Origin: Microcaldota archaeon
GTDB lineage: Archaea; Iainarchaeota; Iainarchaeia; JAADDC01
Assembly (NCBI GenBank): GCA_027043825.1
Contig: JALUER010000086.1
Span: 1 to 8,165 of the forward strand
Reading direction: 5' to 3'
Length of the DNA: 8,165 nt
Shown here: piece after piece, positions 1 through 6,181 of the stretch
Position numbering within the stretch: position 1 is the stretch's first letter
Layout: the number at the start of each line of letters is the position of its first letter
Program-made: the position numbers and the translations under genes
The notes under the pieces: model-generated
The model's input: the letters and a program-made list of their open reading frames with translations, nothing else
Told to the model about the DNA's origin: nothing
Databases searched by the model: none

Positions 1-1
1 G

Positions 2-271
2 AAGGCAGGCTTTACGAAGGAGGAGCGGGACTGGATGACCCATATTCTATCCAAGGGATGGATCGACACTTTCAGGTACCTCCACCCCGATGAGACGGAC
101 AAGTACACCTGGTGGAGCTACAGGACGAAGGCCCGGGAACGGAACGTGGGCTGGAGGGTGGACTACATCCTCATCCCAAGGGAGCTCCTCCCGAGGCTAA
201 AGGACGCCTGGATCTTTTACGACACCTACGCCTCTGACCACGTCCCCACCGTGGCGGAGATCGAGTTCTGA
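2..271 (+). CDS. xth: Exonuclease III / AP endonuclease (Xth), 3' end only
   Basis: This is the C-terminal 89 residues of an exonuclease III-type enzyme of the EEP (exonuclease-endonuclease-phosphatase) superfamily. The family acts in base excision repair, cutting DNA 5' of abasic sites and trimming 3' ends. The reading frame is open from base 2, so the gene begins outside the window. The ATG at base 35 is internal, because the codons before it already read as family sequence (KAGFTKEERDW). Recognisable family motifs are GWIDTFRYLHP, YTWWSYR, the RNVGWRVDY segment with its catalytic-type Asp at about visible residue 54, and the closing ASDHVP with the Asp-His pair at about residues 79-80. The stop is TGA at 269-271. 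The gene converges on the tRNA gene downstream and is unrelated to the archaellum genes. Confidence 0.93.
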   Translation, partial: KAGFTKEERDWMTHILSKGWIDTFRYLHPDETDKYTWWSYRTKARERNVGWRVDYILIPRELLPRLKDAWIFYDTYASDHVPTVAEIEF

Positions 272-282
272 AAAAGAAAGAG
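271..282 (-). terminator. T-rich terminator of the tRNA gene
   Basis: Read on the minus strand this is CTCTTTCTTTTT, directly after the tRNA 3' end. Archaeal RNA polymerase usually stops at T-runs without a hairpin, so this is a plausible terminator for the tRNA transcript. It starts on the last base of the exonuclease stop codon. No separate terminator is visible for the exonuclease gene. Confidence 0.45.
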
Positions 283-357
283 TAGCGGGGGGTGGATTTG
301 AACCACCGACCTCCGGGTTATGAGCCCGGCGAGCACTCCAGGCTGCTCCACCCCGCT
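283..357 (-). tRNA. Initiator tRNA-Met (CAU)
   Basis: The minus strand folds into a full cloverleaf of 75 bases. The acceptor stem is AGCGGGG/CCCCGCU with discriminator A. The D stem is GAGC/GCUC, the anticodon stem CCGGG/CCCGG with loop CUCAUAA, the variable loop AGGUC, and the T stem GGUGG/CCACC with loop UUCAAAU. The anticodon CAU is at 322-320. The three G:C pairs next to the anticodon loop and the A1-U72 pair at the end of the acceptor stem mark an archaeal initiator rather than elongator tRNA-Met or lysidine/agmatidine-type tRNA-Ile. The three bases after the discriminator read CUC, so CCA is not encoded and must be added after transcription. No intron is seen. Confidence 0.96.
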
Positions 358-392
358 GTTTCAACCCCCCGTTGGGTATAGGGTATGGAAAG

Positions 393-402
393 ATTTAAAA
401 AG
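393..402 (-). promoter_or_regulatory. TATA box of the tRNA-Met gene
   Basis: The minus strand reads CTTTTTAAAT, a good archaeal TATA box. Its centre is about 40 bases before the tRNA 5' end, so with the usual spacing of about 26 bases transcription would start near 372 and leave a leader of roughly 15 bases for RNase P to remove. It sits back to back with the promoter of the first archaellin gene. Confidence 0.55.
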
Positions 403-456
403 TGGTGAAGGTGGGTGGCAGGAGCACCTATCAGTGGTTAGAAATCCCTCTTTTCC

Positions 457-465
457 CTTAAAAAT
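457..465 (+). promoter_or_regulatory. TATA box of archaellin gene 1
   Basis: CTTAAAAAT is centred at 461, 26 bases before the GTG at 487. That places the transcript start at or next to the start codon and predicts a leaderless mRNA. No Shine-Dalgarno sequence precedes the GTG, which agrees. The bases before the box are pyrimidine-rich, so the BRE element is not a good match. Confidence 0.6.
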
Positions 466-486
466 GACATCTGGCCTTTAATCTAC

Positions 487-1188
487 GTGCGAGGAGACAT
501 AGGAATCTCTACGCTCATCATCTTCATCGTCATTGTCCTCATAGCGACAGTGGCCGCCATTGTCCTTCTCAATGCGGCCAACTCTCTCAAGAACCAGGCT
601 CAGATCACCCAGAAGGAGTCCCAAGCCAAGTTCATGAGGCGCTTGGAGATCACGGACATCTATGGATGGGTGGACACCAACAGCTCCTCCCCTACCTACG
701 GCAGAATAAGGATCATAGGTATAACCGCGCGGATACCCTCCGGTGGAACGGAGTACATAGACCTGCGAGACACCGTCCTGACGTTCTCCACAGGAAACAT
801 TGTAAAGTCTGCCACCTTCGTTGACGCAGGAGACGCTGACAACGAGACGGTGGGGAACCCTTGTGACAAAACACCAGACAGCGTCTACAACACCATCGTT
901 GAGGGTGTGTGGAGGGATCTGGGAAAGGAAGACGTTTACTATAAATTTATGAACGGCGAATATTACACGGTCTCTTGGATTATATGTAAGACCGACTCGC
1001 CCATGGTGGACGACCGGATGGTCTTCCCGGGCCAGATCATAAGGATCTACTACGCCCCGCCCGACGGGCTCCTCCCGGGAGAGCACGTGACCATATCCTT
1101 TACCGTATCCAGCGGAGGAAGTACGGGAGTGGAGTTCACCGTCCCCGATGTCTTTGAGGGGAGCGTCGTCAGGCTCTACCCACCGTGA
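487..1188 (+). CDS. arlB: Archaellin 1 (archaeal flagellin)
   Basis: This is a 233-residue structural subunit of the archaellum filament. The N terminus MRG/DIGISTLIIF is a class III (prepilin-type) signal for a PibD/ArlK-like peptidase that cuts after Gly3. Residues 7-30 form the single hydrophobic helix that packs in the filament core, followed by the NSLKNQAQ segment typical of archaellins. The rest is a beta-rich outer domain ending in VVRLYPP, matching the usual archaellin C terminus. Two N-glycosylation sequons (N65-S-S and N119-E-T) and two cysteines (C126, C167) lie in the exported part. GTG 487 was chosen because no standard in-frame start codon lies between it and the TAG at 439 and because a TATA box sits 26 bases upstream. 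The gene appears to be its own unit, since a new promoter follows its stop almost at once. Family assignment is firm; whether it is the major or a minor subunit is unknown. Confidence 0.93.
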   Translation: MRGDIGISTLIIFIVIVLIATVAAIVLLNAANSLKNQAQITQKESQAKFMRRLEITDIYGWVDTNSSSPTYGRIRIIGITARIPSGGTEYIDLRDTVLTFSTGNIVKSATFVDAGDADNETVGNPCDKTPDSVYNTIVEGVWRDLGKEDVYYKFMNGEYYTVSWIICKTDSPMVDDRMVFPGQIIRIYYAPPDGLLPGEHVTISFTVSSGGSTGVEFTVPDVFEGSVVRLYPP

Positions 1189-1189
1189 T

Positions 1190-1198
1190 CTTATAAGG
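1190..1198 (+). promoter_or_regulatory. TATA box of the arlI-arlI-arlJ unit
   Basis: CTTATAAGG starts one base after the archaellin 1 stop codon. It is centred at 1194, 25 bases before the GTG at 1219, predicting a leaderless transcript. The 30-base gap before GTG 1219 contains no Shine-Dalgarno sequence, which supports an independent promoter rather than readthrough translation from archaellin 1. Confidence 0.65.
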
Positions 1199-1218
1199 TT
1201 CTCCCACATAATTTTAGC

Positions 1219-2787
1219 GTGGCGAAAAAGCTCCCCCCGGCGGAGGCTGCCCTACTCCTTTCTAAGCACCCACATCTGAGAGAGCACGTAGAAAAATTTT
1301 CTCGTGAATATGGGCGCCCTGAGTTTTATAAGGAGCTGGATCGATCCCTCTCTGCCATCCGCAACCCTAATATAATCTATCAGATAGACGATGAGGTCTT
1401 CGTCCATGTATATCGGGATAAAGAGACCGGCGAGCTCATCTACTATGTCATCGAACCGAAGATAGAGAAACCCGAGGTCTACGACACCGTGCTCAATAAA
1501 ATAACCGAGCTCGCTGCCAACGTGAAGGTCAACGAGCCATCCCCCGAGATACTGAGAGATTTGGCCCAAAAGGCCTTTGAAGAACTGAAGATCGATCCCT
1601 CCCTCTTCGACGAGGTCTACTACAACCTCGTCAAGAACATCGTGGGCTATGAGAAGTGGGACAGCTTCTTCAAGGACGTCTATCTGGAAGATCTCCGCAA
1701 TGCTGGAACGGTTACCTATGTGGTGCACAAGGTCTGGGGTAATATGAGGACGAACATAGAATTTGAGAGCTTGGAGGAGGTGGACGACTTTGCCTTCCGA
1801 CTGGGTCTGAGGATGAACAAGCGGGTGAGTGTCACCCATCCCATCGTCGACGGTATTCTCCCCGACACGAGGGCCAGGGTAAACATCATCTACGGAACGG
1901 AGGTCTCCAAGGAAGGAACCGCCATCTCCATCCGACTGGTGGAAAAGGAACCCATGAGCGTGGTTTCCCTCATCGACTTGGGCACCGCCACCCCGGAGCT
2001 TTTGGCCTACCTCTGGCTGGCCATAGAGAACGGGATGAGCATCTTCTTCTGCGGGCCCACCGCCTCGGGTAAAACCACCACCATGAGGGCGGTTTCGGCC
2101 TTCATCAAGCCTGACGCGAAGATTTACTCGGTAGAAGATACCCCCGAGCTCTACGTCCCCCACAAGAACTGGCAGGCCACGGTGGCCAAGGAGGGTCGGG
2201 CCGACATGTTCGACCTCCTCAAGGCCTCCCTCCGTTCCCGCCCCGACTATATCATCGTAGGGGAGATCCGTGGAAAGGAGGGGAGTATAGCCTTCCAGGC
2301 CATGCAGACCGGCCACCCAGTCATGTCCACCTTCCATGGGGGTGATATAAAGAAGATCATCCAGCGCCTGAACGGCCCGCCCATAAACATCCCCCTCCCC
2401 TACATCACGAACCTGAACATCGTGGTAATCCAGAGGTCCTTCCGGAGGGGGAGGAGGATCATCCGGAGGGTGGTGGGCGTCTTCGAGATCGAAGGATACC
2501 AGGAAGGGAAGGGTATAATGACGCGACAGGTCTTCCGTTGGGACCCCATATACGACAAGATCGAGTTCCTGGGTCGCTTCAACTCCTTCATCCTTGAGAA
2601 GAAGATCGCCCTCTTCAAGGGATATGCTGACCCCCGGAAGATATACAACGACCTGGACGAGCGGGCGGCCGTCCTGGAGGAGATGTACAAGCGGGGGATA
2701 AAGAAGTATATGGATGTATTTGGTCTAATAAAGCGTTACTATTACTTTGGACTTGAGGGGCTCCCCTTCCCGGTGGTGAAAGAGTGA
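1219..2787 (+). CDS. ArlI-family motor ATPase, divergent copy (ArlI-1)
   Basis: A 522-residue cytoplasmic ATPase of the secretion/type IV pilus superfamily, related to ArlI (FlaI), the hexamer that powers archaellum assembly and rotation. The N-terminal part (about 15-100) is ArlI-like, with HPHLREHVEKF, NPNIIY and YYVIEP. The core has Walker A GPTASGKT (279-286), the Asp box YSVEDTPE (303-310), Walker B RPDYIIVGEIRG with Glu349, and the His box MQTGHPVMSTFH (His366, His373). It ends in GLEGLPF, as does the next gene. It is 24 residues shorter than that neighbour, mostly around 100-160. Several positions basic in the neighbour are changed: H207, E232 and L240 replace R, R and K. R220 and R239 remain. 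So it probably binds ATP, but its exact role (second motor, regulatory subunit or antagonist) is inference. The start is GTG, leaderless. Its stop overlaps the start of the next ATPase gene by 4 bases. Confidence 0.92.
   Translation: MAKKLPPAEAALLLSKHPHLREHVEKFSREYGRPEFYKELDRSLSAIRNPNIIYQIDDEVFVHVYRDKETGELIYYVIEPKIEKPEVYDTVLNKITELAANVKVNEPSPEILRDLAQKAFEELKIDPSLFDEVYYNLVKNIVGYEKWDSFFKDVYLEDLRNAGTVTYVVHKVWGNMRTNIEFESLEEVDDFAFRLGLRMNKRVSVTHPIVDGILPDTRARVNIIYGTEVSKEGTAISIRLVEKEPMSVVSLIDLGTATPELLAYLWLAIENGMSIFFCGPTASGKTTTMRAVSAFIKPDAKIYSVEDTPELYVPHKNWQATVAKEGRADMFDLLKASLRSRPDYIIVGEIRGKEGSIAFQAMQTGHPVMSTFHGGDIKKIIQRLNGPPINIPLPYITNLNIVVIQRSFRRGRRIIRRVVGVFEIEGYQEGKGIMTRQVFRWDPIYDKIEFLGRFNSFILEKKIALFKGYADPRKIYNDLDERAAVLEEMYKRGIKKYMDVFGLIKRYYYFGLEGLPFPVVKE
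2772..2779 (+). promoter_or_regulatory. Shine-Dalgarno site of the second arlI gene
   Basis: GGTGGTGA, complementary to the archaeal 16S rRNA 3' end, lies inside the end of the first ATPase gene, 4 bases before the GTG at 2784. It supports that GTG and coupled translation of the two ATPases. Confidence 0.55.
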
Positions 2788-4424
2788 GCGGATTGAAACA
2801 CGACGAAAAGGCCTTCCAGGAAGCTCTGGCGAGGAACCCCCACCTTAGAAAATACGTGGAAGACGTTCAGAGAAAGTGGAAGAAGCCCATCTACGTGACA
2901 GAACTGCCGCTTGACCTAAAGGTAGCAATCATGGATGAAATAAACGTTATTTACCCCGTTGGTGAGCCCTACTTCGTTCATATCCGTAAGAAACATGGAG
3001 AAGACCCCATGTACGTGGCCATCCAGCCCGAATACACCACCGATGACCTGAAGTACTTCCGCATCCTCTACGACAGGATCACCAAGCGGGTCTCCCTTAT
3101 AGGCGAGGTTCCAAGGGACCAGGACGAGTTCATCAACCTTCTCATCCGCCTCTTCGAGGAGACTGTGTACACCAAGAGGGACTGGACCTGGCCCTTCCAG
3201 GAGTGGATCCTCGGAAGAGTCTACGTGCCCGAAGAGAGAAAGAAGGACATCCGGGAGCTCCTCATAAGAGAGCTGGCCCAGTACTCCATGATAGAGGTTT
3301 TCATGCGGGACCCCTACATCGAGGACATTTCCTGTGTGGGGACCAACAACATCTGGATTGTCCACAAGATCTTTGGATCAATGGAGACCAACGTGGCCTT
3401 CAAGGACGAGGAGGAGCTGGAAGACTTCATATTCCGCATAACGGAACTCCTTAACCGGCCGGCCACCGAGGTTCGGCCCATCGTGGACGCTGCCATGCCC
3501 GACGGGAGCAGGCTCAACGTGATATACTCCAAGGACATCTCCATCCGTGGGTCTTCCTTCACCATAAGGAAGTTCACCAAGGTGCCCATCTCCATCACCC
3601 AGCTCATCAAGTGGAACACCATCTCGGCGGAGGAGGCCGCCTACTTTTGGTTGGCTATCCAGGCAGGCTCCTCCGTCTTCATCTGCGGCGAAACCGCCGC
3701 CGGAAAGACCACTACTCTCAAGGCGTTGACGACCTTCATAGAACCCCGGGCAAGGATATACTCGGTGGAAGACACTCCGGAGATCTACGTCCCCCACAAG
3801 AACTGGGTGAGAACCATAACCGCCGAGGGCAAAGCAGACATGTTCGACCTCCTCAAGGCGGCCCTCAGGGCAAGACCTGATTACATCATTGTCGGTGAGA
3901 TCCGGGGTGCCGAGGGGTACGTGGCCTTCCAGGCCATGCAGACCGGCCACCCAGTCATGTCCACCTTTCACGCCGGAAGCGTCAACTCCTTCATCCGGAG
4001 GATATCTGGACCTCCCATAAACGTTGCAAAGGAGTACATCCCCAACGTCCAAATAGTGGCAATACAGCAGTCTGTCATGAGGGAAGGGAAGAGGTACAGG
4101 AGGATGATAAACATCTCAGAGATAGAGCGTTACCACGCCCCCACGGGGAGCATCGTTACCCGGGAGTCCTTCTCTTGGGACCCAGTGACCGATGAACACC
4201 GCTTCAAGGCCTGGTATAACTCCTACGTTCTTGAAGAGATCGTGGCACCTACCCTTGGTATGACGAAGGAAGAGGTCTACCACGAGCTCAAGGTAAGGGC
4301 AGCCGTCCTCGATGAGATGACGAGGAGAGGTTTCCTGGACTACTTCAAGGTCTACGAACTGGTGGCCCGGTACATCGAGTTTGGTCTGGAAGGACTCCCC
4401 TTCACGGTGGTGGTAGAGGAATGA
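2784..4424 (+). CDS. arlI: Archaellum motor ATPase ArlI, canonical copy (ArlI-2)
   Basis: A 546-residue hexameric ATPase expected to drive archaellin assembly and filament rotation on the cytoplasmic face of ArlJ, with ArlH as partner. Family features run the full length: the NPHLRKYVEDV N-terminal segment, NVIYPVGEPYFVHI (53-67), DPYIEDISCVG (176-186) and RPIVDAAMPDGSRLN (231-245). Next come SIRGSSFTIRKF (253-264), Walker A GETAAGKT (302-309), Asp box YSVEDTPE (326-333), Walker B RPDYIIVGEIRG with Glu372, and His box MQTGHPVMSTFH (His389, His396). All catalytic boxes and the conserved arginines R243, R255 and R262 are present, so this is the copy to regard as the true ArlI. The GTG start overlaps the previous stop (GTGA), and the stop overlaps the ArlJ start (ATGA), so the three genes are translationally linked. 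It is highly similar to ArlI-1 in the ATPase core but much less so in the first 170 residues. Confidence 0.96.
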   Translation: MSGLKHDEKAFQEALARNPHLRKYVEDVQRKWKKPIYVTELPLDLKVAIMDEINVIYPVGEPYFVHIRKKHGEDPMYVAIQPEYTTDDLKYFRILYDRITKRVSLIGEVPRDQDEFINLLIRLFEETVYTKRDWTWPFQEWILGRVYVPEERKKDIRELLIRELAQYSMIEVFMRDPYIEDISCVGTNNIWIVHKIFGSMETNVAFKDEEELEDFIFRITELLNRPATEVRPIVDAAMPDGSRLNVIYSKDISIRGSSFTIRKFTKVPISITQLIKWNTISAEEAAYFWLAIQAGSSVFICGETAAGKTTTLKALTTFIEPRARIYSVEDTPEIYVPHKNWVRTITAEGKADMFDLLKAALRARPDYIIVGEIRGAEGYVAFQAMQTGHPVMSTFHAGSVNSFIRRISGPPINVAKEYIPNVQIVAIQQSVMREGKRYRRMINISEIERYHAPTGSIVTRESFSWDPVTDEHRFKAWYNSYVLEEIVAPTLGMTKEEVYHELKVRAAVLDEMTRRGFLDYFKVYELVARYIEFGLEGLPFTVVVEE

Positions 4425-6121
4425 TGGACATGGAGAAACTCGTCCACTCGCTGGGAATTGGCTCCCTCCGGGAGCTGGTCTTCTACATCGTCTTAGTGTG
4501 GTTCGTGGTCTTTGTAGGGCTGGAGATACTCCTCTACCCCTTCGTGGAGCTGGGACTCATCACCTTCGGTCTCCTCGTCAAGCTCATTCCCGTGGTCTTC
4601 CTCGTCTCCCTCCTCATAGCCATCGCCTCGGTCAGCCTCCCCATGATGGTGAAGCGGGAGGACATAGTGAAGAACTTCCCCATCTTCGTGGTCTTCTTTG
4701 GGTCTATGACCACCGCCAAGGCCAACTATGACGAGTTCTTCAAAACACTGGCCAAAACGGAGGAGTACGGTGAGATATCCAAGGAAATGAAGAGGCTGTA
4801 CCACCTGGCCCGGGACTGGAAGTTAGGTTACTCCCGGGCCTGTAAGGTGGTGGCTGATACCACCCCCGCCAAGATCTTCTCCAACTTCCTCTCCAGGCTC
4901 TCCCAGGTAGTGGAGTACGGTGAAGACCTGGTCTTCTTCTTCAAGACCCAGTTCAACGACATCCTCAGGGACATACAGATGACCTATCAGGAGGCCATCT
5001 ATAAAATAACCACAGTGGCGGAACTATTCTCGGCCCTCTTCGTCGCCACGGCTTTCGTCCTAGCCTTCCTGGCCATGACACCCATCTTCTTCCCCCTCCC
5101 CACCGAGATCATCTACTTTGCCTTCATAGGAGGCGTCATCCTCATCGACGTCATCATCCTCACTATCGCCAGAACATCTGTCCCGCCGGACAAGCTGGCC
5201 AACGACCCGCCAAACCTCTCCCCCGAGCACCTCACCGCCCTCCTGGCCACTGCTGTCGGGGTTTCCCTGGCCATCCTCATCTTCTTCTTGGCCTACCTCC
5301 TGGGCCTGGACCCCATCCTCCAGGTGGCGCTAACCACCGTCCCCCTTCTCGTCCCGGCCTACCTCTCCCACCGGGCCGAGGCCCTCATAAGGACAAGGGA
5401 ACACTCCTACCTGCCCTTCATACGGACCTTCGGTGAGCTGGTGGCCATCCGGGAGGGTGCCGTCACCCCCGTCGTAAGGCGGCTCCGCCGCCACATCTAC
5501 CCCGGTATGAATGAAGCACTCGAGCGGTTATACCGTAGGCTAGCGGTGACGAGGAACGTCTTCCACGCCTTTAAGCTCTTCTCGAAGGAGCTGGGCTCTG
5601 CCCTCCTTTCCAAGTTCAACGAGCTCTTCATAAAGACTCTCTACGCCGGAGCGGACCCCAAGATGGTGGGCAAGATCATAGGAGACCAGCTCCACACCCT
5701 CCTGGATGCCAGAAAGCTGAGGCTCCAGGTAGCCTCCGGCGCCAAGGGAACGATATATGGAACCTACTGGGGTGTTGCCCTCGGTGTTTTCTTGGCGGTA
5801 AAGTCCCTGGCAGCCGTTTTCATCATGTTCCAGGACGTCCTTTCCGGCCTCGGCACCGACATAACCGGCATCGTCCCCATGTTCAACTTCACGGTTGACC
5901 TTACCCCCATGGTCCACATTCTCGTCTATGTCTTTGCCATCGAGGCGGTATTCCTGGCTGTTCTCATAAAGATCCTGGATGGAGGTCTCCGCTCCGAGGC
6001 CACCCTCCACTACGTCGTCCTCGTAGTAGGGCTCCTCATTGTCTACTATATCACGGACATCGCTATCTCCGTCATCCTCCCCTCGGCCCAGAGTGGGATA
6101 ACAGTACCAACCCCTAAGTAG
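4421..6121 (+). CDS. arlJ: Archaellum membrane platform protein ArlJ
   Basis: A 566-residue polytopic membrane protein, the only integral-membrane core component of the archaellum motor. It is homologous to the TadC/PilC/GspF platform of type IV pili and type II secretion. Hydrophobic segments are seen at about 20-38, 46-75, 203-223, 230-250, 273-295, 298-316, 447-470, 497-517 and 530-552. Two soluble stretches at about 80-200 and 320-445 correspond to the duplicated T2SF-type cytoplasmic domains. Both are rich in basic residues (for example REDIVKNFP and RRLRRH), as expected for surfaces that contact ArlI. The start is taken as ATG 4421, which overlaps the arlI stop; an in-frame ATG at 4430 is a possible alternative. 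It is the single platform gene for two upstream ATPase genes. Confidence 0.95.
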   Translation: MMDMEKLVHSLGIGSLRELVFYIVLVWFVVFVGLEILLYPFVELGLITFGLLVKLIPVVFLVSLLIAIASVSLPMMVKREDIVKNFPIFVVFFGSMTTAKANYDEFFKTLAKTEEYGEISKEMKRLYHLARDWKLGYSRACKVVADTTPAKIFSNFLSRLSQVVEYGEDLVFFFKTQFNDILRDIQMTYQEAIYKITTVAELFSALFVATAFVLAFLAMTPIFFPLPTEIIYFAFIGGVILIDVIILTIARTSVPPDKLANDPPNLSPEHLTALLATAVGVSLAILIFFLAYLLGLDPILQVALTTVPLLVPAYLSHRAEALIRTREHSYLPFIRTFGELVAIREGAVTPVVRRLRRHIYPGMNEALERLYRRLAVTRNVFHAFKLFSKELGSALLSKFNELFIKTLYAGADPKMVGKIIGDQLHTLLDARKLRLQVASGAKGTIYGTYWGVALGVFLAVKSLAAVFIMFQDVLSGLGTDITGIVPMFNFTVDLTPMVHILVYVFAIEAVFLAVLIKILDGGLRSEATLHYVVLVVGLLIVYYITDIAISVILPSAQSGITVPTPK

Positions 6122-6149
6122 TAAAAAGAGGCCAGAAGGGTGAAGGGAG

Positions 6150-6158
6150 CTTTTAAAC
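6150..6158 (+). promoter_or_regulatory. TATA box of the archaellin 2 - arlC/D/E - arlH unit
   Basis: CTTTTAAAC is preceded by a purine-rich BRE-like stretch (GAAGGGAG). It is centred at 6154, about 28 bases before ATG 6182, again predicting a leaderless transcript. This promoter lies inside the longer reading frame that would start at GTG 6140, which argues against that longer start. Confidence 0.6.
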
Positions 6159-6171
6159 GGGCCCATCCGAA

Positions 6172-6177
6172 TTTTTT
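6172..6177 (+). terminator. Possible T-run terminator after arlJ
   Basis: A run of six T lies about 50 bases after the arlJ stop, just before the predicted start of the next transcript. It is the only T-run in this gap and could end the arlI-arlI-arlJ transcript. Archaeal terminators are loosely defined, so this is weak; readthrough into archaellin 2 is equally possible. Confidence 0.3.
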
Positions 6178-6181
6178 AGGA

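Noticed and set aside
283..357. tRNA gene as an integration (att) site for the archaellum cluster
   Set aside because: No second copy of the tRNA 3' end was found in the window, and there is no integrase or other mobile-element gene.
409..429. Weak inverted repeat (AGGTG/CACCT) between the tRNA and archaellin promoters
   Set aside because: The arms are only five bases with a loop of about 11, which is expected by chance in GT-rich sequence.
487..1188. Archaellin 1 (and likewise archaellin 2) as ArlF or ArlG stator proteins
   Set aside because: Both have the class III G-x-x-G-I cleavage context, the archaellin core helix and a terminal LYP/IYP, which are archaellin traits not found in ArlF or ArlG.
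1252..2337. Long minus-strand reading frame opposite the first ATPase gene, with similar ones at 478-1209, 3378-4052, 5540-6166 and 6957-7676
   Set aside because: They lie directly opposite well-recognised genes, have no family motifs or start signals, and are His/Gly/Val/Asp-rich in the way expected from reading the complement of GC-biased coding sequence.
1219..4424. ArlI-1 as a decaying duplicate of ArlI-2
   Set aside because: The frame is full length, all nucleotide-binding boxes are intact, it has a clear promoter and an overlapping junction to the next gene, and its changes cluster in one region.
1219..6121. The ATPase and platform genes as a non-archaellum type IV pilus or Tad-like system
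   Set aside because: The canonical ArlI-2 N terminus, ArlH and the ArlC-D/E protein in the same run are specific to archaella.
6140..6181. Upstream GTG start for archaellin 2 giving 14 extra residues
   Set aside because: The extension contains the TATA box, and the ATG at 6182 gives the same MRG leader as archaellin 1. It remains possible if transcription comes only from readthrough of arlJ.
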